Shown piece by piece: positions 41,500-49,718 of a DNA stretch of 64,000 nt (position 1 is its first letter; every line of letters begins with the position of its first letter). Made by a program: the position numbers and the translations under genes. The notes below the pieces were generated by a model. That model saw only the letters and a program-made list of their open reading frames with translations, had not been told where the DNA came from and ran no database searches. This DNA comes from Crocinitomicaceae bacterium (GTDB lineage Bacteria; Bacteroidota; Bacteroidia; Flavobacteriales_D; Crocinitomicaceae): assembly GCA_020635955.1 (NCBI GenBank), contig JACJYW010000006.1:169001-233000 (forward strand), read 5' to 3'.

Positions 41500-42806
41500 A
41501 CTACTTTCTCCTTCATATTGATCTTTACCACCCCGTCTCTATCTATTTCAGATAACGAAACAGGTACTATTTGGTTAACTAACGTTTTGTCATAAGGTAA
41601 TTTTACCTTGACGTAATTATCTGTAAATCCAAAAATAGTGCCCTCATTTTCTTCAGCTTCAAACAGAACATTAAAGTTGTTTCCTAGTTGAGATTCATAA
41701 AAGGCTCTCTTCTTTTTCTCAGAGAGGATCTGTAATTGACGACTTCTTTCCCTTCTAACATCCACAGGTATGGCTCCGGCCATTTTTCTAGCGGTAGTAT
41801 TTGCTCGTTCTGAGTACGTAAATACGTGTAGATAAGAGACATCAATATCTTTAATGAAATTGACGGTTTTTAAGAATTCTTCTTCTGTTTCGCCGGGAAA
41901 ACCAACAATAACATCAACACCAATACAGGCATTTGGCATTAATTGTTTGATCTTAGCCACTCTGTTTCTATATAGGTTTGTCAGGTATTTTCGGCGCATT
42001 GCCTGTAAAAGATCATCAGATCCTGATTGCAATGGAATATGAAAATGAGGGACAAAGTGATTCGAAGTAGATACGAATTCAATGATCTCATCTGTCAATA
42101 AGTTAGGTTCGATCGAAGATATCCTCCAACGATCAATACCTTTGATCTTATCAAGTTTCTTGATTAATTGTAAGAAGTTTTCGTCACCTCCCTGTCCAAA
42201 GTCTCCGATATTCACACCAGTTAAAACGACTTCTCTTACATCAGTTTCAGCTATTTTATGAGCTTCTATAAGGGTTTCTTCAATTGAAGCATTTCTGCTG
42301 TTTCCTCTTGCTAATGGAATAGTGCAGAAAGTGCAGAAATAGTCACAACCATCCTGGATTTTTAAAAAAGAACGGGTTCTGTCTCCCAGGCTATAAGATG
42401 GAATGAAATCTTTGGTTTCTTTGATATTATTGGATTCTACTCTTGCCTTTTCTTCTTTCTCCAATTTATCAATATGATCCAGGATATTGAATTTTTCGTT
42501 GGCGCCTAAAACCAGATCCACACCTGGGATAGAAGAGATTTCTTGAGGTTTTAATTGTGCATAACAACCAATCATCACAACAAAGGCATTTGGGTTGATC
42601 TTTAACGCCTTACGAACGATCGATCTACATTTTTTATCAGCATTATCTGTAACAGAACAAGTGTTTATCACAAAAATATCTGGGGTTTCATTAAAATCAA
42701 CTTTAGCAAATCCCTGATTCTCGAAATTTCTTGCAATAGTGGATGTTTCTGAGAAATTCAGTTTACATCCCAACGTATAAAAAGCTACCTTCTTGTACTG
42801 ATTCAT
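41496..42806 (-). CDS. mtaB: tRNA t6A37 methylthiotransferase MtaB
   Basis: The 436-residue radical-SAM enzyme has the N-terminal methylthiotransferase domain with its three cluster Cys (TLGCKLN, VINTCSVT, MIGCYAQ), the radical-SAM motif GCDYFCTFCTIP and a C-terminal TRAM domain. It converts t6A to ms2t6A at position 37 of ANN-decoding tRNAs. The CDYFCTFC spacing fits MtaB rather than MiaB or RimO. A -7 element ends four bases before its ATG, so the message looks leaderless. Confidence 0.93.
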   Translation of the reverse strand: MNQYKKVAFYTLGCKLNFSETSTIARNFENQGFAKVDFNETPDIFVINTCSVTDNADKKCRSIVRKALKINPNAFVVMIGCYAQLKPQEISSIPGVDLVLGANEKFNILDHIDKLEKEEKARVESNNIKETKDFIPSYSLGDRTRSFLKIQDGCDYFCTFCTIPLARGNSRNASIEETLIEAHKIAETDVREVVLTGVNIGDFGQGGDENFLQLIKKLDKIKGIDRWRISSIEPNLLTDEIIEFVSTSNHFVPHFHIPLQSGSDDLLQAMRRKYLTNLYRNRVAKIKQLMPNACIGVDVIVGFPGETEEEFLKTVNFIKDIDVSYLHVFTYSERANTTARKMAGAIPVDVRRERSRQLQILSEKKKRAFYESQLGNNFNVLFEAEENEGTIFGFTDNYVKVKLPYDKTLVNQIVPVSLSEIDRDGVVKINMKEKVV

Positions 42807-42810
42807 ATTG

Positions 42811-42818
42811 CAAAGATA
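42811..42818 (-). promoter_or_regulatory. -7 element touching the mtaB start codon
   Basis: TATCTTTG on the minus strand, then CAAT, then ATG. No well-spaced TTTG is seen upstream. Confidence 0.5.
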
Positions 42819-42902
42819 GCCAATTGATTAGGAGGATGTACAGATGATATTTAAAGTAATTCACAGCTAAATGCTATTAATTGCCCTATAGAAACTTAAG
42901 GC

Positions 42903-42938
42903 AATAAAAAAAGCCCTACGAATTATCGTAAGGCTTTC
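42903..42938 (-). terminator. Terminator of the DUF3276 gene
   Basis: On the minus strand AAGCCTTACG pairs with CGTAGGGCTT (one G-U pair) around ATAATT and is followed by a T-run. Confidence 0.88.
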
Positions 42939-42959
42939 AGTATAATGTGTTTATTTTTT

Positions 42960-43274
42960 TTATAGTTCTTCGAAAGTAACTTCTGAAGTTTCTTCTCTAG
43001 GTTCTGGTTTTTTGAACTCTCCAGAATCCCATAGTTGTCTAATCTTATCCAACGCTTCATTCATTCCTTCACCGAATTTTTCAAAATCCTCTTTGTAAAG
43101 AAAGATCTTGTGTTTTTCATACTCCGGTCTTCCATCATAGTCTCCAGTTCTCTTGCTCTCGGTAATTGTCAAGTAAAGGTCTTTTCCTCTAGTAGTTTTG
43201 ACGTCAAAGAAGTAAGTTCTTTTTCCAGCTTTTACTCGCTTTGAAAATACTTCGTCATTTCTCTCGTTCATCAT
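42960..43274 (-). CDS. DUF3276/PUR-alpha-like nucleic-acid-binding protein
   Basis: The 104-residue protein fits DUF3276, small PUR-domain proteins of Bacteroidota: VFSKRVKAGKRTYFFDVKTT, LYLTITESKR and KIFLYKEDFEKFGEGMNEAL. A PUR repeat forms a Whirly-like fold that binds single-stranded DNA or RNA. The C-terminal tail is acidic and Pro/Glu-rich. It has its own terminator and is a single-gene unit. Confidence 0.85.
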   Translation of the reverse strand: MMNERNDEVFSKRVKAGKRTYFFDVKTTRGKDLYLTITESKRTGDYDGRPEYEKHKIFLYKEDFEKFGEGMNEALDKIRQLWDSGEFKKPEPREETSEVTFEEL

Positions 43275-43329
43275 TCCCTTTTTATTTTATAGATACACAA
43301 ATTTAAAATTTCTGTTGAAATTCGAAAAT

Positions 43330-44247
43330 TTAATTTCTAGTTTTTGATTCAATGTATTCAATTATCGATTCAAATGCAAATGGTGAGAACCATTTTATCC
43401 CATCATTTCGCCTGAACCATGTAAATTGTTTTTTAGCGTAACGTCTTGAATTTCTTTTGATTAGTTCAATTGCTTTATCTAGTTCATGAACTCCATCAAA
43501 ATAATCCATCAATTCTTGGTAACCTACTGTTTTTAACGCTTTAAGATCTTTATATGTATAAAGAGACTTAGCTTCATCTACAAGTCCATGTGATATCATT
43601 TGATCTACCCGGTCATTTATTCTTTTGTATAGCTGATCAATCTCCATATCTAATCCTACCCAGATAACTTCAAAGTCTCTATTTTTTTTGGTTGACGATC
43701 TTAGTTCAGATAAAGGCTTGCCAGTCAATTGATAAACTTCTAAAGCTCTCATAACTCTCCTTGGATTCTGCATGTCGGCGGAATTAAAATAGGAGGGGTC
43801 AATTTTTTCTACTTCCTTACACAGCACTTCAAGGCCTTCATTTTGCCATCTTTCGAATAACTGTTTTCTAATTTCTTCACTTGAAGGAATATTGTCAATT
43901 CCATAAGCCAAAGCATCAATATAAAGTCCTGAACCACCAACTGCAATGCAATAATCACTTTGTTTATAAACCTCATTCAACACTTGAATTGCATCATTTT
44001 CAAACATCCCTGAAGTATATACTTCGTGGATTGATCTGGTATTGATGAAATGATGATCAGCTTGTGAAAGATCAGCTTCGGTTGGTTTGGCGGTACCAAT
44101 ATTCAATTCTTCATAAAATTGTCTGGAGTCAAATGAAAGAATAGGGCAGTTGAAGTGATTCGCCAATTGAATGCTCATAGCCGTTTTTCCAACAGCCGTA
44201 GGCCCTGCTATTACAATAAGATACTTTGGTGAATTTAACTTAGCCAT
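43330..44247 (-). CDS. miaA: tRNA dimethylallyltransferase
   Basis: The 305-residue protein has the P-loop GPTAVGKTAMSIQLA, the DSRQFYEELNIGTAKP element, VGGSGLYIDAL and the later QNPRRVMRALEVYQLTG and KRNSRRYAKKQFTWFR. MiaA adds a dimethylallyl group to A37 of tRNAs that read UNN codons. It is the last gene of a five-gene leftward operon and overlaps the HTH-KdsC gene by 13 bases. Confidence 0.94.
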   Translation of the reverse strand: MAKLNSPKYLIVIAGPTAVGKTAMSIQLANHFNCPILSFDSRQFYEELNIGTAKPTEADLSQADHHFINTRSIHEVYTSGMFENDAIQVLNEVYKQSDYCIAVGGSGLYIDALAYGIDNIPSSEEIRKQLFERWQNEGLEVLCKEVEKIDPSYFNSADMQNPRRVMRALEVYQLTGKPLSELRSSTKKNRDFEVIWVGLDMEIDQLYKRINDRVDQMISHGLVDEAKSLYTYKDLKALKTVGYQELMDYFDGVHELDKAIELIKRNSRRYAKKQFTWFRRNDGIKWFSPFAFESIIEYIESKTRN

Positions 44248-44900
44248 TCATCTATTAACTCTCTTACACAACCCTGGCCTCCATCTTTACGAAGTATTAT
44301 GTCAACATTCTTTTTTACTTCATTCACAGCATCTGCTGGACATGCGGAGATTCCAACGGCTTCGATAATATCATTATCATTGATATCATCACCAACATAA
44401 ACACATTGTTCAAGTGAGTAATTCAGCTCTTTCAGCCACTCATTTAAAACATCAAGTTTACTTCTGTCACCCACATAGACATACTGAATACCTAAAAGAT
44501 CTGCACGATCCTGAATTACCTTAACCTTTTTACCGTGAGAAATTATTCCGAATTGAACCCCTTCTTTAATAAGTCTTTTTATAGCCAATCCATCTTTAGC
44601 ATTAAAACGCTTTATCTGATCGCCATTTTCTGTAAAGTACATTCCGCAGTCAGTCATAGTACCATCAACATCCAGCAGGATCATTTTGATATTTGATTTA
44701 TCAATTCTATGAGCCTGTTTAAGATCTTTCAATACCAGAACATCTAATGACAGGTTAAAATATTTGGCAATTCTAACCAATTCATCAGGAGTGGGGTCCA
44801 TGATCCTCACTTTGGGAATGTAGATGATGTTCTCAAATTCTGTGATAGAAATTCCCTGCTGATCACATAAATGAAGAATGTTGCTATTGTAAATGTTCAT
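44235..44900 (-). CDS. KdsC-like HAD phosphatase with N-terminal HTH domain
   Basis: Residues 1-60 look like an XRE-type helix-turn-helix (ILHLCDQQGISITEFENII, then TPDELVRIAKYFNLSLDVLV). Residues 65-221 are a KdsC/YrbI phosphatase: LLDVDGTMTDCGMYF (catalytic Asp pair), GIISHG, the Lys in RSKLDVL and YVGDDINDNDII. KdsC removes phosphate from Kdo-8-phosphate; related enzymes act on other nonulosonates. The usual KdsC (about 170 residues) has no HTH, so the fusion is odd: the enzyme may bind DNA, or the HTH may now be a dimer part. It sits directly after a DAHP synthase gene. Confidence 0.75.
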   Translation of the reverse strand: MNIYNSNILHLCDQQGISITEFENIIYIPKVRIMDPTPDELVRIAKYFNLSLDVLVLKDLKQAHRIDKSNIKMILLDVDGTMTDCGMYFTENGDQIKRFNAKDGLAIKRLIKEGVQFGIISHGKKVKVIQDRADLLGIQYVYVGDRSKLDVLNEWLKELNYSLEQCVYVGDDINDNDIIEAVGISACPADAVNEVKKNVDIILRKDGGQGCVRELIDEWLS

Positions 44901-44928
44901 GCTTAAGCTTTATTGAAATTTACGAATT

Positions 44929-45927
44929 CTAAACTATTTGATAACCAACTGCTTTTGCAACTGGGTCTAAGGTCTTCAAAAGGTTCTTAAATGCATCATG
45001 ATCTAATTGCTGTGATGCATCAGATTTCGCGACGGATGGGTCAGGGTGAACTTCTATTAAAAGTCCATCTACACCCATGGCAACACAAGCTCTAGTAAGA
45101 TCAGGAATTCCATAAGCATAACCCATGGCATGAGAAGGGTCAAGAACCACAGGCAAACAAGTATGCTCTTTCAAATATGCCACTCCACAAAGGTCAAGTG
45201 TGAATCTGGTTTTAGTTTCAAATGTTCGAATTCCTCTTTCACAAAGGATCACATTTGGATTTCCTCCAGAAAGCACAAATTCAGCACATTGAACAAATTC
45301 CTGTAATGTTGTTCCAAATCCTCTTTTTATGAGAACAGGTTTCTTTGTTTTAGCACAGGCTTTTAAAATACCATGATCATACATTGATTTCGCACCAATC
45401 TGTATGACATCTGAATATTCTATCACTTCATCCACATGTGTAGCATCTCTTACTTCTGTAATAATAGTAAGTCCATGCTCATCTTTCATCTTTTTAAGGA
45501 GTTTTAGACCTTCTAATCCCAAACCTTGAAAACTATACGGTGATGTACGTGGCTTATAGCATCCGCCTCTTAATGTGGTCAGACCAAGTTCTTTCAATAA
45601 TTTAGAGGACTGTTGAATTTGTTCTTCTGATTCTACGGAGCAAGGCCCGGCAATAACAATGGTGTTCTTTGAATTACCGCCAATAGTAACATTACCGATC
45701 TTGATCTCACGAACAGCATTCAGATATTTTTTTGAGGATAATTGCATGTCATCATTAAAAATGAATTTTTCAATAACATCATTATCATATTTGCTTTCAA
45801 GTTCTTTTTTACTCGAAGAAGTGATCACCACAAATTTGTCGGTATCCTCAATGACAAATCCTTTGATTTCTTCTCCAATTTGAGCAGCTCTTGCGCTTCC
45901 TATATCTTTCTTTAAATGAACGATCAT
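44929..45927 (-). CDS. aroF: 3-deoxy-7-phosphoheptulonate (DAHP) synthase, type I-beta
   Basis: The 332-residue protein has an N-terminal ferredoxin-like regulatory domain (about 1-65) and a TIM barrel with AGPCSVES, GCYKPRTSPYSFQGLG, ILCERGIRTFET and VVLDPSHAMGYAYG. KPRTSPYSF is the DAHP synthase signature; Kdo-8-P synthase has a KANRSS form instead. It joins PEP and erythrose 4-phosphate. The stretch usually written QIGARNMQN reads QIGAKSMYD here. It overlaps the epimerase-CBS gene by four bases and precedes the KdsC-like gene, an unusual setting that leaves room for a different sugar substrate. Confidence 0.82.
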   Translation of the reverse strand: MIVHLKKDIGSARAAQIGEEIKGFVIEDTDKFVVITSSSKKELESKYDNDVIEKFIFNDDMQLSSKKYLNAVREIKIGNVTIGGNSKNTIVIAGPCSVESEEQIQQSSKLLKELGLTTLRGGCYKPRTSPYSFQGLGLEGLKLLKKMKDEHGLTIITEVRDATHVDEVIEYSDVIQIGAKSMYDHGILKACAKTKKPVLIKRGFGTTLQEFVQCAEFVLSGGNPNVILCERGIRTFETKTRFTLDLCGVAYLKEHTCLPVVLDPSHAMGYAYGIPDLTRACVAMGVDGLLIEVHPDPSVAKSDASQQLDHDAFKNLLKTLDPVAKAVGYQIV

Positions 45928-46937
45928 AATTCTCCTTTGATAAGGTCCATGAAATTCAGTGTACCTATTGCTTTATTATTATCATCTACTACTGGTAGAT
46001 AAACGATTGTTTTAGTTTCTTTCTTGATGAATCTTAATAGCTGATGAACAGTGTAGTTACCTTCCACTTTGAGTGGTGATCTATTGATCATGGAAGTGGT
46101 ATTCAAATCATTTAAATTATCAATATGCGAAAGAAGTCCATTTCTTAGATCAGCATTTCCAATGATACCATTGAATTCATTGTTTTCTCCAAGTACCATT
46201 ACAAAACCAAGTTTCCCTAGATTCATGACTTCAAGCACCATTTTTAATTCAAGATCCTTCTCATAAATAGCCGGACTTTCATCCAAACCACGCATAAAAT
46301 CCTTTACTAGAAAATGAGAATCGATCTCATTAAGCTTCAAATTCAATAATGCCGTATTGATTGTTGATGAATTGAATAAATAAGAGCCAGAAACCGAAGC
46401 GTAAACACCCATGTTTCTCAGAATAAAAGAAACCTCTGCATTTACACCTCCATCAACATGTACTTTCTTGTTTGGGTATTTCTTTTGAAAAGCACGGATC
46501 TTTCTAAAATTACTCTTATCAAATTCACCGCCACTTTTGCCAGGTATAGTCGCCATGAACAAAATGAAATCAAATTCCTCAGCATATTGATCAAAAACAT
46601 CAATGGAAGTTTCTGAAGTAATAGCTAATCCAAGTTGTCCGGTAAATTCCTTTGGAATATCAAGTTTTTTATCCGTAAGATTTTCATATTGAAAGGTCAC
46701 GAATTCAATATCAAAAGCTTCTAAAGCTGGAATAAATCTTCTGGCATCAGGCGTGATAATATGTAGATCTATAGGGATTTGAGAATTCCGTTGGATCGTT
46801 TCAATATCTGCAAATACATTCAGATCATCATTGCAGTCTACATGGATCATATCCACATGGCTGTCATTAAGCACATGGATAGTATCTAGTAAGTTATTAC
46901 TCTTTTTATCTGAATATATTGAGGCTGAGATCTTCAC
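45924..46937 (-). CDS. Ribulose-phosphate 3-epimerase-like barrel fused to a KdsD-type CBS pair
   Basis: I start at GTG 46937, two bases after the upstream stop, because the epimerase family begins MKIS.SI. Residues 1-205 form the barrel: DMIHVDCND (metal His and catalytic Asp), PIDLHIITPD (metal His), LFMATIPGKSGGEF and KVHVDGGVN (second catalytic Asp). The common MDG after the first Asp reads NDD. Residues 212-337 are two CBS domains, with GIIGNADLRNGLL and YLPVVDDNNKAIGTLNFMDLIK, closely like the CBS tail of arabinose-5-phosphate isomerase KdsD (GIFTDGDLRR-type and LPVVD...G.L...DL). I know KdsD as SIS-CBS, not epimerase-CBS. The nucleotide or sugar-nucleotide sensed by CBS is unknown. Confidence 0.75.
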   Translation of the reverse strand: MKISASIYSDKKSNNLLDTIHVLNDSHVDMIHVDCNDDLNVFADIETIQRNSQIPIDLHIITPDARRFIPALEAFDIEFVTFQYENLTDKKLDIPKEFTGQLGLAITSETSIDVFDQYAEEFDFILFMATIPGKSGGEFDKSNFRKIRAFQKKYPNKKVHVDGGVNAEVSFILRNMGVYASVSGSYLFNSSTINTALLNLKLNEIDSHFLVKDFMRGLDESPAIYEKDLELKMVLEVMNLGKLGFVMVLGENNEFNGIIGNADLRNGLLSHIDNLNDLNTTSMINRSPLKVEGNYTVHQLLRFIKKETKTIVYLPVVDDNNKAIGTLNFMDLIKGEL

Positions 46938-46939
46938 GT

Positions 46940-47335
46940 TTAATACTCCACAAAATTTTCGTTGCAAACTGCAATCCTGAAATTAGCACCGTCAAACACT
47001 TTTGATCGAATGTCTTCTTCAAGAAGCTTCAAATTTAGTGAATCTTCTCTACCCAGAGCATCACTGTTTTTAGTTCTAATCATCTTTAGAATAAATCCAG
47101 GGTCTTTACTTCCCAAAGGCGTGCTGGTGATTTGAATAGAATGTTTTTCAGCCTGGATCAATTCATTATCCTGAAAATAGGAGGCGGTTCTTTCTACATA
47201 ATCGTGATCAATCTCTTCAGTAAAATAGACTTCTAGATTACCTAATTCGTACTTTTCTCCAAAACTAGTTTGACAGGAAGTAATGGAGAATCCTATAAAA
47301 AATAGAATCAAGTATGTAATTTTAGCTTTGATCAC
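46940..47335 (-). CDS. Small lipoprotein of unknown function
   Basis: I do not recognise this 131-residue protein. It starts with GTG, has a lipoprotein signal (FSITSCQT), and a mature part with YELGNLEVYFTEEID near the N-terminus, predicted to form one alpha/beta unit. It heads the operon of the epimerase-CBS, DAHP synthase, HTH-KdsC and miaA genes; a -7 element 13 bases upstream supports the start. A link to the sugar genes is only positional. Confidence 0.6.
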   Translation of the reverse strand: MIKAKITYLILFFIGFSITSCQTSFGEKYELGNLEVYFTEEIDHDYVERTASYFQDNELIQAEKHSIQITSTPLGSKDPGFILKMIRTKNSDALGREDSLNLKLLEEDIRSKVFDGANFRIAVCNENFVEY

Positions 47336-47348
47336 AATAATTAAACAA

Positions 47349-47356
47349 CAAAGATA
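47349..47356 (-). promoter_or_regulatory. -7 element of the 43.3-47.3 kb operon
   Basis: TATCTTTG on the minus strand ends 13 bases ahead of the GTG at 47335. It lies in a 27-base gap between divergent genes. Confidence 0.5.
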
Positions 47357-47362
47357 AAGCTT

Positions 47363-48193
47363 ATGATCGAGTTTAAGAATAAGGTGTTTAAAGGAAGTGT
47401 CGGGAGAAATTCAGTTTTTGACTGTACTATTCCGGATCATCCAAAAGCATTAATCATATTTATTCATGGTTATAAAGGCTATAAAGATTGGGGAGCTTGG
47501 AATTTATTGCAGAACAGGTTTGTTAAAGATTGTTTTGGTTTTTTAAAATTCAACATGTCCCATAACGGAGGGACTGTTGATCAACCAATTGACTTCCCGG
47601 ATTTGGATGCTTTTGGTGAAAACAGATATTCTTTTGAATTGAATGATCTTGAAATTATGATCACTGAAGCTTATCGTCTAATTCATCAGGAACTGGAATT
47701 AGATATCCCCATTTATTTACTTGGACACAGTAGAGGAGGAGGTGTAGCTATTATCCAGGCTGCCAATGATGAAAGGATAACCAAGGTGATATCTCTTGCA
47801 GGAATTTCTACTATTGGTGATAGATTTCCTTCAGGTGAAGAATTAGAAGATTGGAAACGAGAAGGAGTACGTTTTGTGTATAATGGAAGAACGCAACAGC
47901 AAATGCCTCATTTCTATTCGTTTTATGAAGACTTTTTGGAGAATCAGGAATTATTGGATATTGAGAAGGCATCACAAAGCCTAGAAATACCGTTTCTACA
48001 AATTCATGGAGATATGGATGAATCAGTGTCTATTACCGAAGGATTTCAGATTACAGAATGGACTAATACAGAAGTGAAGGTGATCAAAGGCGCCGATCAT
48101 ACCTTTGGATCTAAACAGCCATGGGAATCAAATGAATTACCAGAAGAGATGGATGATGTTGTTGAAGCCTGTCTTTTATTCTTTAATAAATAG
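47363..48193 (+). CDS. Alpha/beta hydrolase
   Basis: The 276-residue protein has the hydrolase pattern: the oxyanion region FIHGYKGYKDWGAW, the nucleophile elbow LLGHSRGGGVAI with the Ser, an acid residue in IHGDMDESV and the catalytic His in IKGADHTFG. No signal peptide, so it is cytoplasmic. The substrate (ester, amide or lipid) is unknown. It overlaps the end of the convergent PBP4 gene by 11 bases. Confidence 0.82.
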   Translation: MIEFKNKVFKGSVGRNSVFDCTIPDHPKALIIFIHGYKGYKDWGAWNLLQNRFVKDCFGFLKFNMSHNGGTVDQPIDFPDLDAFGENRYSFELNDLEIMITEAYRLIHQELELDIPIYLLGHSRGGGVAIIQAANDERITKVISLAGISTIGDRFPSGEELEDWKREGVRFVYNGRTQQQMPHFYSFYEDFLENQELLDIEKASQSLEIPFLQIHGDMDESVSITEGFQITEWTNTEVKVIKGADHTFGSKQPWESNELPEEMDDVVEACLLFFNK

Positions 48194-49688
48194 ACATTTT
48201 GACCATCAGATTTTCGAAGTATTTTCTAATCTGAGAATTCGAGCAATGGTGATTGTTGATAATCATGGCATAGGCCAATTTTTTTCCACTTTTGGAATCA
48301 ACATACCCTGCATATGACTTGATACGCGTCATGGTGCCGCTTTTACCATACACACGTCCAACCGCAGTAGTTCCCTTACACATACCGGACATTGTTCCAC
48401 TTTTACCGGCAACAGCCATACTGTTCTTAAATCTTTCAGCATTACTTGATTTATTCATGTAAACAAGCATGTCTACCAGGAATTTTGCGCTCACTGAATT
48501 GGATCTGGATAAGCCTGAGCCATCCGTCATATTGAGAGCATCTGCTCCAATTTTATTTCCCCAGTATTTAGTACAAATTTGAGTTCCATTATATGTGCTT
48601 CCATATCCTGAACTTTCAACAGATAATTGACAAAGTATATGTTCAGCAAACAGGTTAATGCTTCGTTGATTGGTGACGTTAATTATGGTTGTTAAATAAG
48701 GTGATTCATGTGTTAAAATCTCCTTTAATTCTGGTTTTGTAAATGGTCTGTTCGCGTGCAATTGTCGCATTGTCATGACAGCATATTTCACATCAATACC
48801 AGTTTGTTCAAGGGCGTAATCAAATTCCAAAGCCATAACCAGTTCTGGATCGGGCATAGAAGCCTTTACCTCAAAATCATGCTTTTGTTTAGGGATAGAG
48901 CCTCTGACATACCAATCATATGACCAGGGAGCACCAAACACATAAGCATTGTCTTCACTAGAGTTAGCAGAAGTAACATAATTTCTAACATTAATACCAG
49001 GAATATATGGTGTAATACAGGTTAATTCAGTGCTATCACCATCATTTTCACCAGTTTTAAAGTGGAACTCACAAAGGTTATCGAATATGGTTAAACCTGC
49101 CGGTCCAGCACCATAATAGTTACCCATATCTCCCCAAACCCAGCCGGAAGGGACCCCATCATAATGGTAAAGAGAACCATCAGCAATAACACGTCCGTCG
49201 ATTTTACGAATGCCTAATGCATACAAACTATCTGCCCATTCAAATAGAAAATCACGTTCTTCACCGTATTTGGTAAAGTATTTACTACCCAGCGTTGGGT
49301 CGCCACCACCTATAACATAAACATCTCCGTGAAGAGTTCCGCTAGTATCTATATGGCCTGAATACATGATCCTTGTTTTAAACCTGTATCCACTGCCAAG
49401 TACCTGAAATGCCGTAGCAGTTGTGACTAACTTCATAGTAGAAGCACTTGGAATGCTCATATCTCCATTGAGATCTCCGTAAACAGCTCCAGTTGACATA
49501 TCCTTTACATAAAAGCTAAATGCTGCATGCTTCAGTTTAGAAAAATCCAACATTGATTCTGCTGCCGTTTGTAAGGTTGTATTAGGGCGTTCCTGTTCAG
49601 TTTGTCCAAATACAATATGACCTGACATTATAAATAGGGCAGCCGCCCCGAAATACTTAAAGATTTTATTGTAGACCTTGATATTCAC
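48183..49688 (-). CDS. dacB: D-alanyl-D-alanine carboxypeptidase/endopeptidase (PBP4, DacB)
   Basis: The 501-residue exported protein is an S13 peptidase with the three penicillin-binding motifs: SASTMK (SxxK), SRSN in GSGLSRSNSVS (SxN) and KSGTM (KSG). It trims and opens peptidoglycan cross-links in the periplasm. The long insert between the first two motifs is typical of the family. The start is GTG 49688, with a signal-type hydrophobic segment (FKYFGAAALFIMSGHIVFGQ). Its start region overlaps the promoter of the divergent asnB operon. Confidence 0.9.
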   Translation of the reverse strand: MNIKVYNKIFKYFGAAALFIMSGHIVFGQTEQERPNTTLQTAAESMLDFSKLKHAAFSFYVKDMSTGAVYGDLNGDMSIPSASTMKLVTTATAFQVLGSGYRFKTRIMYSGHIDTSGTLHGDVYVIGGGDPTLGSKYFTKYGEERDFLFEWADSLYALGIRKIDGRVIADGSLYHYDGVPSGWVWGDMGNYYGAGPAGLTIFDNLCEFHFKTGENDGDSTELTCITPYIPGINVRNYVTSANSSEDNAYVFGAPWSYDWYVRGSIPKQKHDFEVKASMPDPELVMALEFDYALEQTGIDVKYAVMTMRQLHANRPFTKPELKEILTHESPYLTTIINVTNQRSINLFAEHILCQLSVESSGYGSTYNGTQICTKYWGNKIGADALNMTDGSGLSRSNSVSAKFLVDMLVYMNKSSNAERFKNSMAVAGKSGTMSGMCKGTTAVGRVYGKSGTMTRIKSYAGYVDSKSGKKLAYAMIINNHHCSNSQIRKYFENLMVKMSIY

Positions 49689-49699
49689 CTGTATATTTG
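49669..49699 (+). promoter_or_regulatory. Promoter of the exopolysaccharide operon
   Basis: TTG (49669-49671), 20 bases, TATATTTG (49692-49699), ahead of the TTG start at 49719. It overlaps the dacB start codon on the other strand, so the two genes may interfere. Confidence 0.55.
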
Positions 49700-49718
49700 T
49701 TGCTCTAAATTAGAAACT

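Noticed and set aside
44929..45927. Reading this gene as Kdo-8-phosphate synthase (kdsA) because it precedes a KdsC-like gene
   Set aside because: It has the KPRTSPYSF signature and an N-terminal ferredoxin-like domain of type I-beta DAHP synthase, not the KANRSS motif of KdsA.
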